A stretch of DNA of 64,000 nucleotides, from contig CBDCEL010000004.1 of NCBI GenBank assembly GCA_965215845.1, positions 1,922,001 through 1,986,000 of the forward strand, given 5' to 3'. The notes below the pieces were generated by a model, which worked only from the letters and a program-made list of their open reading frames with translations, made no database searches and had not been told where the DNA came from. Of this stretch, positions 26,187 to 34,058 are shown piece after piece. The stretch is from Aurantibacter_A sp965215845. Its GTDB lineage: Bacteria > Bacteroidota > Bacteroidia > Flavobacteriales > Flavobacteriaceae. Numbering within the stretch: position 1 is the first letter of the stretch; every line of letters starts with the position of its first letter. Position numbers and translations under genes: made by a program.

Positions 26187-27413
26187 CTATTGTGGTTTTA
26201 TACGGATAATTTTTCCGTTTTTCCGGTCATCAATATCTTCGGTCAAGATGTAGAGTTTGCCTTCCGGGCTTTGAACAGCTTTACGTGAACGTTGTCGGTC
26301 GTCGATAAACAATTCCTCCATACTTTTTACTATCTCATTCTCAATGCGAATGCGCCAGAGACTGCCACGTGACAATCCGGGAACTATTAAATTGTTTTTC
26401 CATTCTGGGAATTCGTCTCCGGTGTAGAAAGTGAGTCCGGTGGGCGCAACGGTTTGTAACCAATACCATTTGGGTTCCGTATAGTCTACCCCCTCAACTT
26501 TTATAGGCTTAAATTTGTCTCCTCGATATTTTCCAGTGGTCACTACGGGCCATCCATAATTTGCCCCTTTTTGTAAAAGATTGATTTCATCGCCTTGCCG
26601 GGTGCCATGTTCGCTGAACCAAATTTTCCCTGTATTGGGTTCCGTCGTAATTCCTTGGGCGGCTCGAATGCCTGTTGCGAACAGTCCGGGAACGGCATCC
26701 GGCCCAAGGTCCGGATTGTCCTCTGGAAGGCTGCCATCAGGGTTGATGCGATAAATTTTTCCTCGACGGTCTGTGATATCCTGGGCAATAGGCACCTGCG
26801 GTTGGTTGTCCTCATTAAAAAGCCGCTCGCCCACTGTGACATATAGCTTGCCATCGGTTCCGAAAGTCATTCCGCCCCCATAGTGGAACAACTCTTCGGT
26901 AAAGGGTAGGGCCAATAGCAGCTGTGTGATGTTCGTCAATGAATCATTCTCGAGTTCGGCACGTATCACCTTTGTGGTGGTCCCTCCTTTTCCAGTAGTC
27001 ACATAAGAAACATAGATTTGCCTGTTTTGATCAAAACCTGGATCCAATAGAACATCCAAAATACCGGCATTGTATGTGACCTTGGTACTGTCGGGTAAAC
27101 TTGAAGGAAAAGCTCCGGGTCTATAATCTGCCTTTCGATACAGTAGGCTATCGAAACGATCTTCGGGAAAACCTTTTATCGAAAACTTCTCTTTCGATAT
27201 TAAATCTATGCGTAACAGGTTGCCATCTTTTTCAGAAAGCAAAACTTCTTTTTCTGACAAAAAGGCCATGCTCCAAGGGCGGGAAAGCCCATCTACCATA
27301 ACCTCCTTTATAGGTTTGGGGAGCGGTATGTTACCCGAACCTTCATGGGGAGTTTTCTTCGCATCATGACAGGCTATTATGGTCAGGCAGGCCATAAAGA
27401 TCAAATATCTCAT
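26187..27413 (-). CDS. Glucose/sorbosone dehydrogenase-like lipoprotein (PQQ-type beta-propeller)
   Basis: 408 residues from ATG 27413, whose leader ends in a lipobox (LTIIACHD, C15). The rest is the soluble glucose/sorbosone dehydrogenase beta-propeller: DGLSRPWSMAFLSEKEVLLSE, GILDVLLDPGFDQNRQIYVSY, HYGGGMTFGTDGKLYVTVGE, GIRAAQGITTEPNTGKIWFSE with HGTRQGDEINLL, and NLIVPGLSRGSLW. The HYGG and SEHG motifs carry the histidines used for base catalysis and PQQ contact in the family. It probably oxidises a sugar at the cell surface, with PQQ acquired from outside or made elsewhere; substrate unknown. Confidence 0.9.
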   Translation of the reverse strand: MRYLIFMACLTIIACHDAKKTPHEGSGNIPLPKPIKEVMVDGLSRPWSMAFLSEKEVLLSEKDGNLLRIDLISKEKFSIKGFPEDRFDSLLYRKADYRPGAFPSSLPDSTKVTYNAGILDVLLDPGFDQNRQIYVSYVTTGKGGTTTKVIRAELENDSLTNITQLLLALPFTEELFHYGGGMTFGTDGKLYVTVGERLFNEDNQPQVPIAQDITDRRGKIYRINPDGSLPEDNPDLGPDAVPGLFATGIRAAQGITTEPNTGKIWFSEHGTRQGDEINLLQKGANYGWPVVTTGKYRGDKFKPIKVEGVDYTEPKWYWLQTVAPTGLTFYTGDEFPEWKNNLIVPGLSRGSLWRIRIENEIVKSMEELFIDDRQRSRKAVQSPEGKLYILTEDIDDRKNGKIIRIKPQ

Positions 27414-27498
27414 TATAGCGGATTTTGCCCAAAATTGATGCAATTGAGCCTAAAATCCTTTAAAATTCATGATTCTTAAAACGAAAAATGGGGCATTC

Positions 27499-28512
27499 TT
27501 AGGCGACCTTATACCGCTTTCGGTATTGTGAGGGTGTAAGCAGTGTAACTGCCTTGAAGGCCAAATTAAAGGAAGTTACATTGCCAAAACCACAATCGTA
27601 GGCGATGGTCGCTATCTTCTCATTACCGTATTCTGGGGTTACAAGAAGCAGCTTTGCTTTTTCAATTCGATAACCATTAATGAACTCAGAGAAGTTTTGT
27701 TGGGTATTCTCATTGATGGCCTGGGAAATATCACGGGGCGAAGCATTCAACTTTTTCGATAACATTTGCAGTGAAACCGAGGGCTCAAGGAACAACTCTT
27801 CCTCCTTAGTACATTGGCGAATAGATGCCATCAATTTCTTAGAACTTTTGGAATCCAAAGAAGAACTGGCATATTTTTCCAAACTAAAAGATGACCGTTT
27901 TAGCAAAAGGAAGGTAAAAACGTAAACCAAGAAAGAAAAGAAAATAGCACCACCGATATAATACGGAATGATTCCGGCCAGATTTCCCATATAAAACCCC
28001 CATACCAACATACCTCCAAGCACCAAGTTGCGATACCATTTCCATGAAGCATTTCTTGCCAAAGCATTATGGGCCTGAAGTAATCCCGTACACAGTATTA
28101 AGTATGCCAATAAATGGACAAATACCATCAAGTAAGAAGCATAGCCCCAGAAACTACCGTTGTTTGGAATAAGGGCGCATCCAAAAACAAAAAGCAAAAA
28201 GGGCAATGCATGCAAAAAGGTTTTTTCGGTAAGTGTACTGTGTCTGAACAAAAGCAAGCGGCCATATATCCAAAGTGACGGTCCTGCCAACAATATTCCA
28301 GATAACCCTAGATTGCGTTGCCATGGTTCAAGGTCATAATAAACATTCAAAACCGATTTTCCGATACGAATGGTCAGGCCTAAAAGAAAAAGGGCCAAAA
28401 AAATGTTTGCTTTTCGATTTCCTTTTTTAAGTGTAAAAAGATAGATACACAGAAAAAGTGCCTGGGCGATTCCCAAACAACTTAGAACCAAAATTATCCC
28501 ATCTCTGGTCAC
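27499..28512 (-). CDS. Membrane-anchored AraC family regulator
   Basis: 337 residues from a GTG start. About seven membrane segments fill the first ~205 residues (IILVLSCLGIAQALFLCIYLF, ANIFLALFLLGLTI, GILLAGPSLWIYG and others), then a linker and a C-terminal AraC DNA-binding domain (SLQMLSKKLNASPRDISQAIN and IATIAYDCGFGNVTSFNLAFK, then TPSQYRKRY). This layout is widespread in Bacteroidota, where the membrane part is thought to sense an envelope signal. Its likely target is the alpha/beta hydrolase gene just upstream or the flanking genes. A TATTTTTG box at 28517-28524 (minus) sits too close to the GTG for a normal leader. Confidence 0.9.
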   Translation of the reverse strand: MTRDGIILVLSCLGIAQALFLCIYLFTLKKGNRKANIFLALFLLGLTIRIGKSVLNVYYDLEPWQRNLGLSGILLAGPSLWIYGRLLLFRHSTLTEKTFLHALPFLLFVFGCALIPNNGSFWGYASYLMVFVHLLAYLILCTGLLQAHNALARNASWKWYRNLVLGGMLVWGFYMGNLAGIIPYYIGGAIFFSFLVYVFTFLLLKRSSFSLEKYASSSLDSKSSKKLMASIRQCTKEEELFLEPSVSLQMLSKKLNASPRDISQAINENTQQNFSEFINGYRIEKAKLLLVTPEYGNEKIATIAYDCGFGNVTSFNLAFKAVTLLTPSQYRKRYKVA

Positions 28513-28538
28513 AGGTCAAAAATATGAGATTCAAATAT

Positions 28539-29825
28539 TTAATTGGCGGCCCGCGCCTGTAGCAGTTCCATACCCGTTGATGAACGGGGTTTAAAACCAG
28601 GCCAATCTTTCTCGTTTGAATTTTCCGGTATATCCAAAAACTTTGAATGGTCCTCGCCTTTTAAGTGGGTTCCCAAAAAGGCGGTCACAAAATGTTGATT
28701 GACATTGTTGATCTTTCGTTGACCCCATGATGAATCTGCGTAACGGTAATACTCGTCAATGTGCAGTCCAGGTGTGAGCGATTCGGCAGGTGGTGGATTC
28801 GGGGCGACATTATGCCTCGCATTCATATAAGTAAGCAGATAGCGATCGGCATTGACCGCTCCTTCATAAATGGCCTTGATGCCCTTTTCATAACCCGAAA
28901 TGTCATCTTGACTTCCCGCAATGAACAAGGTGGGCTTTTTTAATCCCTTCAATCCCTCGGCATCCCAAACACCGCGTTCCATTCCCCAGGGTGCGAAGGC
29001 AACTACTGCCTTGACTCTGGTGTCAATAGAATTTTGATAGTCGGCGTTACTGGCGGCCAAGACATTGATCGATTTACTGCCGCCCGTCATTTGGGTGAAA
29101 AAGCCTGCGGCCCCGTCACTATATCCCGCGCCACCTACATTGAGAACCCCGTAGCCGCCCATCGAATACCCAATAACTCCCACGTTCTGGGTGTCAACGA
29201 TTCCCGCGAGATGGTCATCACTTTTTGGGTCTGACAATTGGGCCATTTCGTCAATCACGAATTTTATGTCTTTTGCCCTGTTGAGCAAGGTGCTGGGAAA
29301 TGCATTGGCGTCTTTGAAGGTGGAGTCGGTATGATCGATAGCAACCACCACATAACCCTTGGAAGCCAAATTTTCGGTCAAATAGGTCATTAGGTAGCGC
29401 GAACCAACATAACCGTGTGACACCACTACCAGTGGATAAACAAAGGCCCCTTCTGCCATTTTTGGCAAGGCATTGCGAACGGCTCTTCCTTTAAAAGTAA
29501 AGGGAATCAGAGGTCGCAATGTATCTCCCCTTGTACCCATGACCTCTTCATAGGTTACCAAGGCCTCCTTGTCTGCTTGGGCAATGGCAGGGTACCAAAC
29601 CTCAACGGTCAACGGACGGTCATAAAGCACATCTTTGCCATCTTTGGAATTCAAAATATCGACTTGATCTTTGTTTACGAATTGAAGTGTTCGAACACCA
29701 ACAACTTCTTGTCCTCTTATTGAAAGTTCTGGGGCATCGGGTAGGGGATCACCATATAAAAATTCATGCTGTGCAGGCAAATTTGGGACCGAGCCCAATA
29801 AAAGAAGAAATAAAACCGCAATCAT
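28539..29825 (-). CDS. Secreted alpha/beta hydrolase (acetylhydrolase/dienelactone hydrolase-like)
   Basis: 428 residues from ATG 29825, which places the signal peptide (MIAVLFLLLLGSVPNLPAQ) at the N-terminus; ATG 29846 adds seven polar residues. The catalytic parts of an alpha/beta hydrolase are visible: oxyanion SHGYVGSR, nucleophile elbow GYSMGG, an acidic residue after LFIAGSQDD and a histidine in ARHNVAP. The overall layout resembles the platelet-activating-factor acetylhydrolase isoform II and dienelactone hydrolase group. A predicted exported esterase or lipase; natural substrate unknown. Confidence 0.88.
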   Translation of the reverse strand: MIAVLFLLLLGSVPNLPAQHEFLYGDPLPDAPELSIRGQEVVGVRTLQFVNKDQVDILNSKDGKDVLYDRPLTVEVWYPAIAQADKEALVTYEEVMGTRGDTLRPLIPFTFKGRAVRNALPKMAEGAFVYPLVVVSHGYVGSRYLMTYLTENLASKGYVVVAIDHTDSTFKDANAFPSTLLNRAKDIKFVIDEMAQLSDPKSDDHLAGIVDTQNVGVIGYSMGGYGVLNVGGAGYSDGAAGFFTQMTGGSKSINVLAASNADYQNSIDTRVKAVVAFAPWGMERGVWDAEGLKGLKKPTLFIAGSQDDISGYEKGIKAIYEGAVNADRYLLTYMNARHNVAPNPPPAESLTPGLHIDEYYRYADSSWGQRKINNVNQHFVTAFLGTHLKGEDHSKFLDIPENSNEKDWPGFKPRSSTGMELLQARAAN

Positions 29826-29885
29826 TTTGTCTTGATAGTCCGTCATCGTTTTGAGTTTGAGTTAGGGAATCAAGATACATATTTT

Positions 29886-29927
29886 AGTTAGGAGTTAGGA
29901 GTTAGGAGTTAGGAGTTAGGGGTTAGG
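29886..29927 (+). repeat. Tandem 7-bp repeat (AGTTAGG, six units)
   Basis: Five exact AGTTAGG units followed by one GGTTAGG, without spacers, in the 129-nt spacer between the alpha/beta hydrolase and EcsC genes (both minus strand). It lies upstream of the hydrolase start by about 60 nt. The unit length is not a multiple needed for a CRISPR, and it is too short for one; slipped-strand copy-number change is possible. Confidence 0.85.
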
Positions 29928-29975
29928 AGAGGTTATTTGCATTCAGGTGAGACTTTTGGGGAGCGGCAAAAATTG

Positions 29976-30764
29976 CTATAATCGTTCATAGGCCTCTTCC
30001 ACTACATCGGTGCCATAGTGACGCTCCAATCTTCTTATCGCAAAATGGGCCTCTGCCATGTTCTGAAAATGATTGATGAAAGCCAGGTTGATCGATGCGC
30101 CTCCTGCAGCTCCTAATATCGGGATGGCCTGCGCCACAAATTTTTCCGATACTTGAATACTGAAACGCGATGCGACAGTGGCTATGAATTGCAACAACGG
30201 ATTCGTACTGCCACGCAATAGTCCCTCCAAAGCCTTTGTGCCCCCTTTAATACCTGAGCTTACCGCAACCCGTGAGCCATAATAACCGGTTTCCAGACCG
30301 TCGTCATGCTTCGATTTTCCACCTAGGGCGAAAACCTGAAGACAGGCAAGTTGGGTATCCAATTGGGATAGGTCTTCGCCTTCGCTTCGGGCGATATCCA
30401 TTATGGAGCGCATCATTATCTTTGTGGTGATACCGAGGTCGACCGCAAAGGCGGTTGCCCCGAACGCACCTCCAATGGCCCCGGATGAAGTCACCAATGC
30501 CTTGTAGGTTTTGTTCCAGGGGGTCGCTTTAGAGGATTCGCTTTTCATCGATAGCAGGTTGCCCTTCACCACACCGTGCAGTACTTTGTAGCTCAATTGT
30601 TGCAGCCACTCCTGCTGTTTTTTGGGCAATAGGTTTAGGCCATGTTCGATTTTGTTGCCAAATTTGTTCAATCCCACCATGGCCCAGCCGATGTCTTCCA
30701 TCTTCTTCTTGGCCTCGATCAATAGCTGTTCGTCTTGGGCTGAAATCGTTTTTGTTCTTGTCAT
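29976..30764 (-). CDS. EcsC family protein
   Basis: 262 residues from ATG 30764 (a TTG at 30788 is an alternative). The EcsC domain covers most of it: QEWLQQLSYKVLHGVVKGNL, SSGAIGGAFGATAFAVDLGI with TTKIMMRSIMDIARSEGED, LQVFALGG and the C-terminal GAAGGASINLAFINHFQNMA helix with EAHFAIRRLERHYG. The family is named after the third gene of the Bacillus ecs ABC operon, but its molecular function is not settled. No transporter genes are beside it here. The glycine/alanine-rich helices suggest membrane association. Confidence 0.9.
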   Translation of the reverse strand: MTRTKTISAQDEQLLIEAKKKMEDIGWAMVGLNKFGNKIEHGLNLLPKKQQEWLQQLSYKVLHGVVKGNLLSMKSESSKATPWNKTYKALVTSSGAIGGAFGATAFAVDLGITTKIMMRSIMDIARSEGEDLSQLDTQLACLQVFALGGKSKHDDGLETGYYGSRVAVSSGIKGGTKALEGLLRGSTNPLLQFIATVASRFSIQVSEKFVAQAIPILGAAGGASINLAFINHFQNMAEAHFAIRRLERHYGTDVVEEAYERL

Positions 30765-30876
30765 ACTTTTGAGCCTAGTGCTTTTCAATTAGTAGCGAAA
30801 AATAGGGTTTTGTTACAGGAAAGTTGCTATGGCGAGGGGTTTAGAGCCTTTTTTGAGATATGTGGCATCCAACATT

Positions 30877-31686
30877 TCAGATATTCGAATCAAAATAGAT
30901 TCGCCATTCCCCTTCGCTGCTCTTTTGCCATACAAGAACATAATTCCCGGGGTATGAACCTGAACACCTTCCTATTTCAAAGGCCAAAGATCCATTGACA
31001 GCTTCAAAGATGAGTGGGCTTAAGGTCAGCTCGTAATTTGGGTCGTTCATGTAATCGTACTCCTGAATAATGGCTTCATGACCTATAATCATGGGCCGAT
31101 GGTTGTAGTACAACGCGTTATTCGAATAAAACCCGGTCACCAATTCCTTCGTATCGTGGGAGTTGCAGACATCCATCCAATCCCGACGTATTTTGTCTAT
31201 TTCCAGCTTGTAGCTTTCGGTATCTTCCGTTGGGGCAATCAGTTCCAGTTCACGAAGCAACTTTCCATCTGCCTTCCTCCATAGTATCAAATGCGCAAAT
31301 TCATTTTCCCCGGAGTCTGAGTAATGACCTATTTCATAGACCGTGGTGCTGTCTAAAACGGCCATAATACTTTTGGAAGTTCCAATTGATTTAATGTGCA
31401 GCGGGTTCCTTTCGTAGTAGTGTGATAGATTCTTACGCCCTGCCAAAAATGTTCCGTCCAAATTAACTTTGATGGCATTTTCAGTGTATAGTTTTCCCAG
31501 ATCCTTAGTGTTCGAATTGACTTTTTGTTTCCATTGCTCGTTGAATTCGGAAGTCAATATACTATCATTCAATAGAAATCCGCTTTTCATTGAATCTATA
31601 TAATCCGTACCGTGGACTGTTGTAAAACTCCAAAGCGCTATCGCCGCGACAATGGCAAGGGGCAAATATTTTACGGTGGATTTCAT
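30877..31686 (-). CDS. Exported protein with two NTF2-like (DUF4440/SnoaL-type) domains
   Basis: 269 residues from ATG 31686, beginning with a hydrophobic signal or anchor (YLPLAIVAAIALWSFTTVHG). Two units of about 110 residues follow with the same plan: FNEQWKQKVNSNTKDLGKLY then GRKNLSHYYE, and RRDWMDVCNSHDTKELVTGF then GHEAIIQEYDY, each ending in a strand plus W (HLILWRKADG; YVLVWQKSSEG). This looks like a tandem duplication of an NTF2-like domain. It lies 17 nt behind the aldo/keto reductase gene, so the two are likely co-transcribed. Ligand or activity unknown. Confidence 0.78.
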   Translation of the reverse strand: MKSTVKYLPLAIVAAIALWSFTTVHGTDYIDSMKSGFLLNDSILTSEFNEQWKQKVNSNTKDLGKLYTENAIKVNLDGTFLAGRKNLSHYYERNPLHIKSIGTSKSIMAVLDSTTVYEIGHYSDSGENEFAHLILWRKADGKLLRELELIAPTEDTESYKLEIDKIRRDWMDVCNSHDTKELVTGFYSNNALYYNHRPMIIGHEAIIQEYDYMNDPNYELTLSPLIFEAVNGSLAFEIGRCSGSYPGNYVLVWQKSSEGEWRIYFDSNI

Positions 31687-31703
31687 TGGCTTCAAAACAG
31701 TCT

Positions 31704-32627
31704 CTAAATCGATTCCAAAAACTTGGCCATTTTCTCCCTCGTAACCTTATCGGGCAAAGCACCATAGCCAGCTCCCATATTGTCGATAACATGCTTTAGT
31801 TTCGAAGTGCCCGGAATCACACAGGTAACCGCTTCATTTGAGAGAATGAACTTTAGAAAAAACTGCCCCCAACTCTTGATGCCGTAATCTTTAGTCCATT
31901 CCGGAAGGTTTTTGCCCTTGACCCTTCTAAAAAGGCTGCCACTTTCGTAAGGTTGGTTTATAATGGTGGCGACACCGTTTTCTTGACAAGTATCAAAAAG
32001 GGATTTCTCGGCGTTTCTAGACCGAATCGAATAATTGAATTGCACGAAATCGGGCTTGTCCGATTTGATGATGGCCTCTAAAGTCCGATGGGCGGAATCG
32101 ACATAATGCGTCAAACCCCAATAGCGTATTTTACCTTCTTCTTTCCAGGTCCGCAGTGTTTTGGCATGTGTCTCCCAATCGACGAGATTGTGGATTTGCA
32201 TCAAATCCATTGTTTTTCGTCGCATTTTGTTGAAAGAGGAATTCATCTGTTCGATACCGGCCTGTTTGCCTGATGTCCAGACCTTGGTTGCATAGAAAAA
32301 TTTGTTTTGACTGTCGAGTTGGGCAGTAGCCTTGCCTACCACGGCTTCTGAGCTACCGTACATGGGCGAGGAGTCGATTGCAGTACCGTCCAATGCGTAC
32401 ATTTTTGCCAAAACCTGCTTTCGAATTTCAAGCTCCGGGGCAGAGTTTCCAATATCAAAGGTTTGCCAGGTACCGATGCCGACCATGGGTAATTTTTTGC
32501 CAGAGGTGGGAATCGTTCGTTGCCCCATTTTATCCTGCAATGAAAATGAAAATAAGGAAGGTGCTGCTGCTAAGCTTAATCCTGCAAGACCATAGAGCTG
32601 CAAGATATCGCGTCTGGAATAGTTCAT
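31704..32627 (-). CDS. Aldo/keto reductase with twin-arginine signal
   Basis: 307 residues. The leader MNYSRRDILQLYGLAGLSLAA has a twin-arginine-type RR followed by a hydrophobic core, so the folded enzyme is probably exported by Tat. The catalytic tetrad of the family is complete: D85 and Y90 in AIDSSPMYGSSE, K115 in FYATKVWTSG, H146 in MQIHNLVDWE, with FVQFNYSIRSRNAE and CVIPGTSK later on as cofactor-binding segments. NAD(P)H-dependent carbonyl reduction outside the cytosol would need a pre-bound cofactor, as in other Tat-exported oxidoreductases. Substrate unknown. Confidence 0.92.
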   Translation of the reverse strand: MNYSRRDILQLYGLAGLSLAAAPSLFSFSLQDKMGQRTIPTSGKKLPMVGIGTWQTFDIGNSAPELEIRKQVLAKMYALDGTAIDSSPMYGSSEAVVGKATAQLDSQNKFFYATKVWTSGKQAGIEQMNSSFNKMRRKTMDLMQIHNLVDWETHAKTLRTWKEEGKIRYWGLTHYVDSAHRTLEAIIKSDKPDFVQFNYSIRSRNAEKSLFDTCQENGVATIINQPYESGSLFRRVKGKNLPEWTKDYGIKSWGQFFLKFILSNEAVTCVIPGTSKLKHVIDNMGAGYGALPDKVTREKMAKFLESI

Positions 32628-32707
32628 TCTAATCGGATTTTGATTGACGGACCTTAAAGTAGTGTTTTCTACCTAAAAGTGATGTTAAGGGACTGTGAAA
32701 TAGCCTT

Positions 32708-32995
32708 CTAGGTGGTCATCCAAAGGTATAACCCATAAAAGATGCCCAAGGCACATACGGTTGAAAGAACATAAACAAGTACTTCACGTCGCGCATTTTT
32801 ACGAAGTTGTTCGCGGATATCCGTTTTGATTTGTGCCATTTCTTCCGAGGAAACTTTTTTGAATTCCAATTCGGTCTTCCCGGAATTTTCGAGCATCAAA
32901 TCCTTGATATCCTTCAACTTTCGCTTTTTAAGCAAAGCCCTGTTCAATTTGAGGGATGTAATCGCATGGAGCATATGTCCGGCTCCTCCTGACAT
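32708..32995 (-). CDS. Small single-pass membrane protein (paralogue A)
   Basis: 95 residues: a basic motif LKLNRALLKKRKLK (16-29), a charged helical middle, and a C-terminal membrane segment (VLVYVLSTVCALGIFYGLYLW). It shares the basic motif, length and topology with the next gene at 33079, so the two are tandem paralogues. Proteins of this shape are common in Flavobacteriaceae and are sometimes given misleading enzyme names; I assign no function. Likely a tail-anchored inner-membrane protein with the basic N-terminus in the cytoplasm. Confidence 0.72.
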   Translation of the reverse strand: MSGGAGHMLHAITSLKLNRALLKKRKLKDIKDLMLENSGKTELEFKKVSSEEMAQIKTDIREQLRKNARREVLVYVLSTVCALGIFYGLYLWMTT

Positions 32996-33078
32996 AAAAT
33001 TCTCTTTATGGGTTATGTAACGTTTTTCTATTTGGGAAATTTTTCAAATCGGCCATGAATGCCATTGGAATCGACGTT

Positions 33079-33345
33079 TTAAGAAACTATCCAAACATAA
33101 AGCCCATAAACCGCTACTGCGGTAACACAGATCGTTATGATCCAGGCTTGACGCTCCTGGCGTTTGTATTCCTTGATTTTCATCCGAATGCGTTTCATGT
33201 CTTGGTCGGTTGATACCTTTAGATTTAGTTTCGTCACACCTTCTTGTCCATATACATCCTTTGTGCCCTTTAACTTTCGCTTTTTGAGCAATGCCCTATT
33301 GTTCTTTAGTGTGGTAATTGCCGCTGCGATTCCTCCTCCAGCCAT
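33079..33345 (-). CDS. Small single-pass membrane protein (paralogue B)
   Basis: 88 residues, with LKNNRALLKKRKLK near residues 13-26, then a charged helix and a C-terminal membrane segment (IITICVTAVAVYGLYVW). The match to the neighbouring 95-residue protein in the first 30 residues and in topology marks a tandem duplication. Starts at ATG 33345; the region between it and the divergent tlpA-like gene (140 nt) shows no exact promoter box. No function known. Confidence 0.72.
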   Translation of the reverse strand: MAGGGIAAAITTLKNNRALLKKRKLKGTKDVYGQEGVTKLNLKVSTDQDMKRIRMKIKEYKRQERQAWIITICVTAVAVYGLYVWIVS

Positions 33346-33485
33346 AATCTTTCTTTTAGGGGGTTTATAAATGTGTAGCGTAAAAGAAAGTTTTGTTACA
33401 TTAAAGCCGTTGAAGGGGTTGGTTTAAGGGATAAAGTAATTTTAAAAAGAACCAAATAGAATAAAGAAATTGGTATTTTTCAAGA

Positions 33486-34052
33486 ATGAAAAAGAAACCT
33501 TTTCGCATCAGTAATATACTCTTTGCAATATTCATCATATTGTTAATTATCCCCCAGACCCGAACCGCCTTGCAGGTGGCGTTAAACAAAATACGTGTAA
33601 TGGTGCTATCGCCAACGGAATTGGACGTCGGGGACCAAACCCAAATTCGACCTTTTGAATACAGGGTAAACGACCTAAATGGCCAACCCATGGCTATCGA
33701 AATCGGAAAGGGCAAAACCACCTTTTTAAGCTATTGGGCGACATGGTGCCCACCATGCATCGCCGAACTGCCCAGCATTCAAGAATTGTACAATGATTAT
33801 GGAGATCAGATTGATTTCGTATTGCTTACGGATGAAAGATCTGAAACGGTGCAAACCTTTTTAAAAAAGAAAAACTACGACCTACCTGTTTATATTCCTC
33901 GAATGGAAACTCCTGAAAAGCTGTACGAACGGAGCATCCCCACAAATTTTGTCATCGATAGGGCGGGTAGGATAATTATCAAGGAAAAAGGTGCTGCAGA
34001 TTGGAACAGCGAAAAGGTCAGGGAGGTTTTGGAGGAACTATTAAAGCACTAA
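33486..34052 (+). CDS. TlpA-like membrane-anchored thioredoxin
   Basis: 188 residues: N-terminal anchor (ILFAIFIILLIIP, 11-23), a linker, then a thioredoxin fold facing the periplasm with SYWATWCPPCIAELP (redox C88 and C91) and the cis-proline loop RSIPTNFVIDRAGRI. TlpA/ResA-type proteins reduce periplasmic disulfides, often in cytochrome c maturation or antioxidant defence. No cytochrome genes lie beside it. It is convergent with the gamma-glutamyltransferase gene, with six bases between the stops. Confidence 0.93.
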   Translation: MKKKPFRISNILFAIFIILLIIPQTRTALQVALNKIRVMVLSPTELDVGDQTQIRPFEYRVNDLNGQPMAIEIGKGKTTFLSYWATWCPPCIAELPSIQELYNDYGDQIDFVLLTDERSETVQTFLKKKNYDLPVYIPRMETPEKLYERSIPTNFVIDRAGRIIIKEKGAADWNSEKVREVLEELLKH

Positions 34053-34058
34053 CCAATT

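Noticed and set aside
29886..29927. Possible CRISPR array
   Set aside because: Units are 7 bp without spacers; no cas genes in the window.
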